NCBI RefSeq assembly: GCF_030269925.1 | Contig: NC_085130.1 | Location: forward strand, 7,638,501-7,702,500 | Length of the DNA: 64,000 bases | Direction: 5' to 3' | Origin: Bombyx mori | Taxonomy: Eukaryota > Arthropoda > Insecta > Lepidoptera > Bombycidae | Shown: piece by piece, positions 46,101 through 58,100 of the stretch | How the letters are laid out: every line of letters starts with the position of its first letter | How positions within the stretch are numbered: position 1 is the stretch's first letter | Made by a program: the position numbers and the translations under genes | Notes under the pieces: generated by a model | The model's database searches: none | What the model was told of the DNA's origin: nothing | Seen by the model: the letters and a program-made list of their open reading frames with translations, nothing else

Positions 46101-49100
46101 CACGGGGCTCAAACCTGATGACGTTGCTAACACGAACCCTAGCAAGAGCCGTGCTTCGCAGAATCTACCACCGGATCGGAAACGCGACCCACTGAGAAGA
46201 TCCGGCGAGAAACTCAGTGGAATGGGTCTGTGGGTTAATTTACTCGTCGAGCCCTTCGTCGCAAGCGTCGGGTTCGACGAGAACGATGACCGGTGCTTGG
46301 GGTACCTAAAAGCACCGTCAGTGGATCGGGAGGATCCGAAATGATGTGCTTGGGGCGACGTCGACTGATTTCCATTCTGTCCGCAGGATCGGGAATATAG
46401 TTACTGGCGGCCACGATGAGAGGGTTCTCGTGTCGTGCCGCTTTATCGAAGTGGAAAAACTCGCACTAAGCACACTGGAGATAAAATACAGACTGCAGTA
46501 TTTTACTTAATATCGTAATTCCACTTTTACGACACTTCATAATACGGTATTTACAAAAGTTCTCTCTTGCTAGTTTTTTTCCCTTACTTCTTTCCCGGCC
46601 GTACTCATACTTATCCGCTGTGCCCGTTTACCCCCTCTTGGCCTAACGTGCATCATGTCCACTACAATTATAGCTCCTACAAACATTGTTGCTGTGGCGG
46701 TAGCCATCACAAAACACAAGATATTTGACAGATGTCTGAATCTCGCTTACGACATTTTCAGGATAAGCTTGCATATATACAAGTTCCGAACAACAACATT
46801 TGGAACTCTCAGACACAGCCCACTGAGTTTCTCGCCGGATCTTCTCAGTGGGTCGCGTTTCCGATCCGGCGGTAGATTCTGCGAAGCACGACTCTTGCTA
46901 GGGTTCGTGTTACCATTGTCGTCAGGTTTGAGCCCCGTGAGCTCACCTACTAGTTACGGTTACGCTGGAATAGCCACTCCAGGCTACCAGCTTAGGTAGG
47001 AAAAAAAAAAAAAAAAAAACATTTGGACCGTCGGTTTACCGAGCAAATATCACCCGCTCGGTGGAAGATCTTCCTATCGTCGTAATTCCAACACTGTCAC
47101 ATTACAACGAAACTTCTATTAATTTTAACATAATAAATGTTATATTGTATTTTACAATGTTGGATAAGTTAATGACTAATTACAAGATATAAAGTTACAA
47201 AACAAAATACAAAATATATTGTATAATGAAGAGTTTACAAAAAACCTTATAATAATACAATGAAATCACCATTTATGTTAAATCTCAATAAATAATCTGT
47301 TTTACAGAAATAAAGAAAACAATAAAATTGTTACTTTTTTTCATATCAAGCTAACGATGGAACTTCAACTGTTGACTCGACGTTTGTTTTCGCTCCAGTA
47401 TGCGTATTGCGAGTTTTTATACGTTCTCGATAGCGTAAAAGTTAACTCAAATTTGTATGGAGTAGAAACGTTTGCCTTCGTTTACCGCTAGGGGCACTGT
47501 TAACAGATAACATTACACATTAAGAATACGCGCTTAAACAAATAAGCGTACGATTCAATATTAAGACTTACATACAGACACATTACATCATCATTATCCT
47601 GCCCTTTTCCCAGTCACCTGGGGTCGGCGCAACATGTTTTCTCCTTCCATACTCTTCTATCATATACCATTTCTTCGCTCACTCCCCTCCTACCCATATC
47701 GTCTTTCACACAATCCATCTATTTCTTCTTAGGTCTACCTCTTCCTCTAAATCCTTCCACATTCATAGTTAACACTCTCTTAACAACCTCATTTTCATTT
47801 CGTCTCATCACATGTCCATACCATCCCAAACGTGCACTCCTCAGCTTCTTTGTCACAGGTGCCACTTTCAGACACATTACATACAAGCAATTATTTATTT
47901 ATAGCAGACAGACAGAGTTTCATTGTTGATCCAAACTGCGCCGTCTGCATTCAGAAGCTTCCCACTGAACTTCAACAAATAAGATTCACTCCACATTCAA
48001 TGGATACTAAAATTTAGCTCTGCCCGAGAAAAAAAATTGGGAAAGTAAATCAAATAAAATCAGGTTTTAAACAACTATTTATATATATTTACTGGTGGTA
48101 GAACGTCTTGTGAGTCCGCGCGGGTAGGTTCCACCACCCTGCCTATTTCTGCCGTGAAGCAGTATTGCGTTTCGGTTCGAAGGGTGGGGTAGCCGTTGTA
48201 ACTATACTGAGACCTTAGAACTTATATCTCAAGATGGGTGGCGCATTTACGTTGTAGATGTCTATGGGCTCCAGTAACCACTTAACATCAGGTGGGCTGT
48301 GAGCTCGTCCATCCACCTAAGCAATAAAAAAAAAAAAACTATTATTAAAGTAGAAAATTAACCTTCCACCTAATTTTTCAATAGTAACGCTATTCATATT
48401 GGATTACCTAACGTATCTATAACAGTAAAACATTATTCACTGTATGATTGCGCTTTCCTTCGACTAGGATCAATTGTAAAAAGCCACATTGTTTTTTTTT
48501 TTATGATTGAGGGATTACTGGTGACCCGGAGGCCTTTCCAGTTTCACCAGGACAGGCGGGCGAGCAAAGGCTCTGCCAGGAGCGGTGAGATGCTTACAAC
48601 AGCCCGAACGCCTCCAAGAGAGACCTATCAACTCAAAAGTAGTTGCTTCGCGAGTGAATCTACTACTGAATTGCAGTCGCGACCCGCTGATAAGATCCGG
48701 CGAGAAACTCAGCGGGCTGATGATTAGGTTAGGTACAACCATAATGTACACAATTATAAACTACATTTTTGGAATCATCATGAGAAAAAAATTACATAAT
48801 TAGTATTCCAAATATAAGAAGTGATGTTAGTAAAAAAGCCGAGATTGAACAATAAAATCAGTTTTGAATTACGTAGGACAACACGCGAAAACTTAAGAAT
48901 ATAATAAAGGGGCTTATAAATAGAAAACCTATTCGGATCCGAAGTCGTCAGTAGTGCAAGGAAGTTCTCAATAAAGATAATTGAAATTGATTGCTTGATA
49001 ACACAATGAACGCGAGTGGGATCCCTATATTATTCGTGCTTGATTTTGCGTTTTAATATATTCATTGCGTAAACTGGTGGTAGGACCTCTTGTGAATCCG

Positions 49101-52100
49101 CGCGGGTAGGTTCCACCACCCTGCCTATTTCTGCCGTGAAGCAGTAATGCGTTTCGGTTTGAAGAGTGGGGTAGTCCTTGTAACTATACTGAGACCTTAG
49201 AACTTATATATCAAGGTGGGTGGCGCGTTTACGTTATATATGTCAATGGGCTCCAGTAACCACTTAACCAGGTGGGCTGTGAGCTCGTCCACACCTTTTT
49301 TTTTTTTTTTTTTTTTTTTTTTCTATTTTCTCTATTTATCTGCAATCGGCTCTATAGCCATAATCAGATGTGTTCCAAGAAGTTCGAGTTGTGGATGACA
49401 TTACATTAAATGTCATCAATTACAGCAGTAGATTTAGTATCTTTGGTCTAAGTCTAAAATTTGCCATCTTTTTAAACGTTTCCCATCTCCAGTTGTGTCT
49501 AGCAGGCACCTTGCCAATTCATTTGAGTGCTCATTTAGTCTTTCCTTATATCTCTTGCTGTTCTTGTTGACTTCCTCTCGAACAGTCGGCATTTCTAAAT
49601 ATTCGTGAATCTCACTATTTCTTACAAACCAATGCGCGTTTGAGATAGTTCTAAGAGCAATGTTCTGGAATCTCTGTAAGATCTCGATATTCGAGTTGCT
49701 AGCGGAACCCCACAGTTCTATTCCATAAGTCCAGACAGGTTTTATAATCGCTTTGTAGACCAGGAGTTTGTTACTTAGTGACAGTGGAGACCGGCGTCCC
49801 AGTAACCAATTCAAAGAGAGAAATTGCAAGTTCGCTTCTCGTTTTTTTGCTTTTATATGGTGTAATCCCAAGTATTTCACAGAGTCGGCATTTGGTAAAG
49901 CTTTACCTTCCATGTAAACAGGGACACAGACACCTTTCCGGAGGGTGAATGTTACCTGCGTTGACTTAGTTACACTAGGTTTTAATCGCCATCTCTGCAA
50001 CCAAGCATCTACTTTGTCAAGCTGTACTTGTAGTTGTAATGATGCATTATGTGGATCTATGTCACTTGCCAGACAAGCTGTATCGTCAGCGTAAGTCGCA
50101 GTTACAACATCTTGGGATTGAGGCAGGACCGGACCAAACACTGATCCCTGGGGTACGGAGGCGTTAATATTATACAGCTTCGAACAGTCCTCTCCAAATT
50201 TGACTTGGAATTTTCTGTGTTTTAAGTAGGATCTCAGGAGCATGAAAAAAGAATTCGGTAGGAGGGTTTTCAATTTATATAGTAATCCCTTATGCCAGAC
50301 TTTATCGAAAGCTTGCTTGATGTCAATAAATGCCGCAGAACAGTATTCCTTCTTTTCTAAGGATTGTCGAATTTTATGAACTACTCTGTGTACTTGTTCG
50401 ACTAGAAATACCGTTTCAAACACCTTAGACAACACAGGTAGAAGACTTATGGGCTTATATGAACTTGGATCTGACGCTGGTTTTCCAGGCTTTATAACCA
50501 TGCAGACTTGTGCTATTTTCCAGAGTTTTGGGTAATAATGTACTCTGAGGATAGCATTGAATAACATTGTTAGAAATATTATTACTTTTTTGGGCAATTT
50601 TTTAAGTACCTCACCAGTTATTAAATCAAAACCAGGAGCTTTTTTATTTTTAAGAGACTGTATACATTGCGTAAGTTCCCTGGGGGTGACGGATTTGAGT
50701 GGCAGGGATAGTTGCTGGTCACTATTAATCATGACATCAACTTCTTTTTCATAGTCCTCCATTGGTGATAGGTTAGGGGCAAATATTTCATACAAGTAAT
50801 TTGCAAATAGCTCAGCTTTTTCAGTTGTACTCTTGGCCCAAGGGTCGGTTGGCGATTTCCTCATTGGTGGAATATGGCTTTTAGGTTTTTTGAAGTTTTT
50901 GGTGATTTTCCATAAAGAATAATTGTCCTTCTTGTATGCTGAGAGCCCTGATATTTTATGATGAAATGCTGAGTTGACAGATTCATTGATTAGTTCTTTT
51001 AGTTCTCTTGAGATTTTATTAAATTCTTTTCTGTCTGTATCGGATCTTGTCATGTGGAGTTGCCTTCTTAGCTTTCTCTTTACTTGAAGTTTGTGGCGTA
51101 TTTCCATAGGTATATTATTACTAACAGTATGATCGCTTAATTTTGGAGTGGAATGCCACGCAGCCACTTGAATGAGGTTTGTGATATAAAATGTTGCCTC
51201 ATCTATATCTTCTTCTGTTTTAAGTTTAACACTAAGTTTAATTTCTTCCTCTAGATAATCGCTGAATGAGTTCCAGTCTGTTTTATAATTATATAGTACT
51301 TCTTTTTGTTCTTTTTGTATAGGTGAGATGCTAAATGTTGCTATGACAGGAGTGTGATCCGACACAGAATCAAGTGATGACTCAACTTCAAAATATACAT
51401 ATGAAAGACCCTTTATTATAAAAAAGTCCACCAGATCTGGAAGTCTATTTGTATCTGTTGGCCAGTAGGTAGGTTCACCTGTTCCAAGGATTGTTAGCTT
51501 GCAATCATCAGCACTTTTTTTCAGTTCACGTCCCTTAGTAGTTGTCAACCGTGATCCCCAGAATGTATTCTTGCAGTTCCAATCACCTCCGCTTATAAAT
51601 TTATTGCCCAAAGTGTTGAAGAATTTATTAAACATATCTTGCTTAGGATTGTGTTTTGGTGGACAGTAGATAGCACTGATGTTAATAGGCCCAAACTTTT
51701 CGTTTATAGTTATAGTAGTAGCTTGGAGCCATTCCTCTCGAAAAGCACTGTGTACATTATGCCTTATGTTATTTTTAATAAGAACGGCGGTTCCTCCATG
51801 TGAAGTTCCATCAGGATGATTTGTGTTATATACACTATAGTTATCTATCAAAATTGTTCTATTGTCATTAAGATGAGTTTCTGATATTAGCGCAACGTCT
51901 ATTTTATTAAGCTTGAGCAAAATTTCTAGCTCCTGTTTATTTGGCGCCAATCCATTTATATTCCAGGTAGCGATGCGCAACGAGAACATTATGGAGCTTT
52001 ACTCACGAGTGTAATGATAAGGTTCATCATTGTGTTTAGCTGTGTTATAAGTTGGTCAATTCTTTCAGATTGTCTTGTTATGACCTTTTCTAACATAAGT

Positions 52101-55100
52101 ATTTGCTCTCGAGTGTCATTGTCGCTATCTATTTTTTTTAATTGTGTTCTCTGTGACATATTGTCATGGTTGTATTTTGTCATAGGTTTTTGTGTTCTTG
52201 GCTGATGTCTATTTATGTATGTATTTGATCTCTGTGTTTCTGTACTGGTATCTAAAGGCCATGATGTCTGATGATCCTGCGTATCTTTTTTATATTTGAT
52301 TGGATCATAAGTATGATTCTTGAGAGATGAATTTTCAAGACCTTTTTTAACAACCTCACTGTATTGTTTTAAACTTTCTTGAACAGTAGCATGCTGTTTG
52401 GTGGTTTTTACTTTTCTTTCTTTTTCAGTTTCTATTTGGGTATCGTTATATACTGTTGGATCTTTTGTAGCAAGAGAGTTGATTTTATATTTCGTGTTAG
52501 GTTTATTAGCCATTTTCTTCCTTGTAAGAATTTCTTTGTATACCATACATCCTTTGTAACTAGCAGGATGACTTCCTGAGCAGAGAATGCACACAGCTGG
52601 GGTATTTTTGTCAATAGTGCACAATGTTGTCTTATGTGGACCAGCACATTTTACGCATCTATATGGGCGCATACAATAATTTTTGCTGTGCCCATATTGT
52701 TGACACCTTGTACACTGTACTATAGTTGTCTTTCGTTTCGGGTCTTCTATTTTTACTTTTTGGTGGTAAATGAATTTTATATCTTTGACATGTTTATTAT
52801 TTTCATGGGATGCTACATTGACAAAAAATGTATTTAATGGTTCTTTGGTGCCAGGTTTTCGTGCAGTGACGATCTCTCCTTGTACTTTGTTACCTGTCTT
52901 CTCTATTGCATCAATGATGGCATCTTTAGGTGTGCTAAAGTGTAGATGTTTGATTACTATCCGCATACATTTTTGATCCTTTCGTGTGAATGTATGGCCT
53001 ATTAGCCCTCTAGCTCTGATATGCTCTATAAGGATTTTATACTTGTCAATTGTGGCAGAGGATATGATGAGTTGGTCTTTAGATGATACTTTAAAGGTGT
53101 AGTCATTCTTTTCCAACACTTGTTCTATTAATTCTGTTAATTTGGCAAGGTCTTCAATACCATATAGTATAATGGGTGGCGGTTTGGGGGTCTTCTTTTG
53201 TAGAGCCGAGTCATCAGCTTCAACATCTAATATTGAGTAACGATTACTTGTTTCTATTTCTGGACTTTGTCTACTTGTAGATTCAGTAATATCTCTGTTT
53301 TGGCTGATCAGTTGGTTTCTTGTATGTAACCTTTTGGCTTCATTAGATTTAGAAAGCGAATTTTCCTCAGGAGAACGGTTCCTTTTTTGGTTTGGCATTC
53401 GTTTCCATGGGATATTTGGATTATGTAAATCAGTCACATTGTTTTCCTGCTCGTTTTTGTTGTTGTTTGTCATTGTGTTTTTTAATTAGTTCTCTGGCAT
53501 CACCCAGTGACGCGGATCGTTGGCGATTCAAAAGACCCGGGTGAAATAACTGTTGGGTCAAAGTTTTTGTTGGTTTTTCCACAGACAGCACTACTTTGCC
53601 CCCCCCAGAATACGCGGGGCAGCCTGAGCTAAGCTCAGGGACGGATTCTCCGGCATCGCCGGTACCCTCCTGGGGTAATTTCTCTTTAAGTCTTGCTTCC
53701 ATGTAGTTTAGTTTTTTTTTTTAAGGGTTAACTCCCCCAGCCAGCTTATTCGGTTATAGCGCCGAAGCCTCGCTTTCGGACTTCATATTTAGCTACTATG
53801 TTCCCGAGGTAAATGAAATGTGCGGAACTCGTACTGGAACATAGCATTTCCGGAGGGGACGACCCACAAAGATGTAGATATGTGGGCCCATCACCAATGA
53901 AATGTGATGGCGAGGACGTATATGAAGCACTTGTCGGTGCGCGCCTAATAGCCTGGTTCCACACACCCAGGCGTACGCAAGCAGATTAGCATTTTTTAGG
54001 TATGGGTTCACTGGCAGAACCCATCCCACTAATACTTATCACCGACTCCCCCCCCGTCCACCCATCTAAGCAATAAAAAATAAAAAAAGCAAATGTTCAA
54101 ACTGCATACAAATTTGAGTTAACTTTTACGCTATCGAGATCGTTAAAAAATTCGCACGAAGCACACAAAGCGTCTGCCTTCCCACCATTCTGTATGAATA
54201 ACTCACAGTATAGTAAGTAGGCTGCGTGCCCATTCGGTCCCAGCTGCGAATTAGATTCTCGATTACACGTGGGAGGTACTTACCTCGTATTCGTAAGCGA
54301 ATTTTCTATATTAAAACTGATGTAACAGCCGATCGCTTAAAATCGAAATTACTTTCTTTAAATAGCTTCTTATAATTCTGATTACTAGTGGTCCCGCAGT
54401 AGTCGAAATTCAACTATAATTAATTGGAATTGTAAGTTTGTACGCTATTATGATTGTATTTTATACTTCTATAATAGCAAATTTCGCCAAGACTACACTA
54501 TAAAAAATATCGACTACATAAGACAAACAATATTTAATCTCAATTTGACAACAGACGTCAAGAGCAAAAGTTTGACAATAAATAGTATGCATGCGTGTGT
54601 GCGTCAAATACATGGTATGTACCTAGTGTGTGTAATGTTTTCTTTATTGATTTAATGTATCTTTTATGCATTATTTAAAAAAAATATTAGCATTGTGCAC
54701 TTCTTCTCTATATTCTCTATAAGTGTGGAAAATTTCATACTCCTCCGTCAGCGCAATTTTCGTAAAAAGGGATACAAAGTTTTTGCTTCACGTATTAATA
54801 TATAGATATTAGCACGGATCGTTCATTTTGCGTGTAAAAGGAAAGTTTGTGTTTATATATTTTTTATTGTATTTAGGTCCGATGGACATGTCCAAAGATG
54901 CGCTTCTGAATTCCACTGCTGTTTCATAAAGACTAGATTAATGTTATACATGTTATCAATCTAATGAATTGGAAATATGATCGAATATAAAATTATGAAG
55001 AATAATCAATATGTATGCGCAATCATCACTACATAGTATAAAACAAAGTCGCTTTCTCTGTCCCTATATCCCTATGTATGCTTAAATCTTTAAAACTACG

Positions 55101-58100
55101 CAACGGATTTTGATGCGGTTTTTTTTAATAGATAGAGTGATTGAAGAGGAAGGTTTATGTGTATAATAACATCCATTAAATAGTGGAGAAATCAATAATA
55201 AGTTACAGTTTCCGAAGCGAAGCGAGGGCGGGTCGCTAGTAACGTAATAATTTCAAACATCTAACCTACGAATAAATAATAATATTTAATAATAAATAAT
55301 AAATAATAATAATATTTAATTATAATATTTAATAATAAATAATAATATTTATTCGTAGCGTCTAACTAATAAAGACATAAAATAGACTTTTGTTAGCCGT
55401 AAACTGAAATGTTGTATTTATTATCTTGGTAATTTTCAGGGCATTTTCTCTACCTGGCCGTGGATCCCACTATGGAGAATATGGTGGTGAAATCGCCACC
55501 ATTTCGAGGTTTATGGGAGTTTTGTAAGGTCAGTTATCACAGAACCGAATGTGGTTTATTTAAAGAGATAGTACCTACTAGTACATTACGAATAAATTGG
55601 AGACTTATTATTCATACTAATAATATAAATGTTGAAATGTTTTTGTTGGTCATACTTCCACGTCAATAAAAGCAACGGATTGACATTATTTTTTGAGGTA
55701 ACAGCTTTAAGTACGGTAGGCAGCGGCTTGGCTCTGCCCATGACATTGCTGAAGTCCATGGGCGACGGTAACTACTCGCCGTCAGGTGGGCCGTATGCTT
55801 GTATGCCTGCATGGGCAATAAATAAAAAAATTAGGCAAAGGTACTTACTTATTATTTCGAAAAAAATATGATAAAAGCCAGCGAAGCCGTGGGTAACCGT
55901 TCGTTCAACCGTTGTATCATATCAACAGAAATTCGACCTCATGTCTCAAGGTGTGGGCGGCAATCACGCCTAAAACCAAACTACCTGTGAAATTTCAACA
56001 ACAGCAACACATAAAAATGATGACCTCGAAATATCACTCTCGCAGAGTGACTAATACGTCGTTTTGGAAGTTATGCAGTAATTGAGTATACCAAGTACCT
56101 AGCCCATAGACACAGCCCACTGAGTTTCTCACCGGATCTTCTCAATGGGTCGCGTTTCCGATTCGGTGGTAGATTCTGCGAAGCGCGACTCTTGCTAGGG
56201 CTCGTGCTAGCAACGTCGTCAGGTTTGAGCCCCGTGAGCTCACGTACTAGTTAAGGTTACACTGAAATAGCCTCTCAAGGCTAGAAAAGAAAAAAAAAGC
56301 GAAACACTGCTCCTGCTAGGGCTAGTGTTAGCAAATTCAATCAGATTGAGCCCGTGAGCTCACCTTCCGGCCTGCGCGTGGCTGGAATAGCCCCTTAAGC
56401 TACCAACGAAGAAATAAGGAAAAAAATTCATCATACACGAGCTCTCGTGGTAGATATGAAACCTCTCAAGGAACCTCTCAAGGCAGGAAACTGTAGTCTT
56501 CCTTATATAATAACTAGCTTTTGCCCGCGACTCCATCCGCGTAGAATAGTTACTTTGGCATAACGCTAAATTTTACCACCCACTTCATTTACGTAGAAAG
56601 TGAAAATATTTTTGAATTATAGAATGTTAAGGAGGTATTTTAACCCCTATTCTGAAACATTATTTATTGGTACACTTGTATTGGTTTTAGCGTGATGTTA
56701 TATATAGCCTTCCTCGATAAGTGGGCTATCTAACACTGAAATAATTTTTCAAATCGGACCAGTAGTTCCTGAGATTAGCGCGTTCAAACAAACAAACTCT
56801 TCAGCTTTATAATATTAGTATAGATAATACTGTCACCATTTAACTAGAACGTTTGGCAGTTTCATTCAAACTTGCATTTTAATTAACATTCTCCAACAGT
56901 TCGAAGCTCTGCTGCACCAGAGAATGATGCAGAACGCCAGCATCAGACTGATATCAGAGTCTACCATATCTGAAGTGCAATGGATCCTACAGGAGGTTGC
57001 CGGGAACAATGCCGAGAAGTAAGGCCGTTAATATTGTATTAGTTTACCAATTAATTTATAGTCAAATATAGTTCTCGAACGTTCCACATAGCAATAAGGT
57101 GTTCTTTCCGAATGGGTAATTTGTTCATGATGGCCTGGTCCTGGCCAGTAGCATTCCTTCCTTAAGAGGCCTGGCTAGAAACCTCAAAGGAAGCTTCGGT
57201 AGCATACTTCACACCAGTCGGCCCGGGTACCAACTGGCGCCGGTTTTTTAAGCCACTATTTTATCCACCGCGCGGAGGACAGGAGTGAATGGAGGAACAT
57301 AGTCCTAACAAAAGCGCTCCGTAAAGGTCACGACCCTCAGCACTGAAGAATATGACGCACGGAGGAGGAGGAGTTCTAAGCTAATGAAATTGTGAACTCG
57401 TTATTTCCAATTGGGAGTAAATTTACTATTAAGTACGGTGATCTGATAATAGTTTGGCAGATTACGTCTATTTGAGGGTAGGAATCGAATTGGCACGAAA
57501 TTAGTTTTGTGTTAATTCATTAGATAAAAGAGGTCATAGCCTGGTGTGTAGTTGTGCAGTGGTTGGAATATGATATCGGAGTCTTAACTGTTATTAAGTA
57601 AATTATATGTTTTTCCCTTGACCTCGAACCTCGACATCTCCTCAATTCATATGAGTTTTGTATCACTGCTTTGAGCGAAGCAAAGGCATTTCTGTTTTGA
57701 TATATACCGCCTAAGACGTCCATTCTTATCCAAGTATAGCCCACGTTCCGAAAACGTCTGATGCCAGGTCCACTTCTCATAGTTACGACTACGAATAATT
57801 CGGAAAGACCTAAATGATGCTTATAACCTGAACTAAATTCCTCAACAGCTGGTACCCGATGCGCTTCATGATCGGAAAGGTCCAGCAAGAGGTCAGGATC
57901 ATCATAGAGATAACCCGACCGAACTACGTGAGTCTGGCGCAGCCCCTCCCGCACATCGCCATAGACAACATCAGGATGATCGACTGCGTCCCGGAGCCAC
58001 CAGTCTACAATGGCGAATGCAACCCTGGACAACTCAAGTGCAAGATAATGAACGTAAGAACTACTTTAATTAATCATCGTAAATATATGTACACTTAATA

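Larger units (their letters stand above)
49293..54054 (-). mobile_element. Jockey-type non-LTR retrotransposon inserted in a Bm1 SINE
   Basis: A 4.76-kb antisense element. The poly(A) tail is the T run at 49296-49321, ORF2 lies at 49434-51989, ORF1 at 51989-53473 (with an out-of-frame upstream part), and the leader runs to 54054. CGTCCAC occurs at 49286-49292 and 54055-54061 as a short target duplication. There is no RNase H, as in jockey elements. Confidence 0.88.

Noticed and set aside
49370..53000. Several plus-strand frames of 60-70 codons
   Set aside because: Reverse-strand shadows of the jockey ORFs.
57520..58032. 170-codon antisense frame
   Set aside because: Mostly the reverse of Alk exon 4 plus intron; no domain and no splice support.
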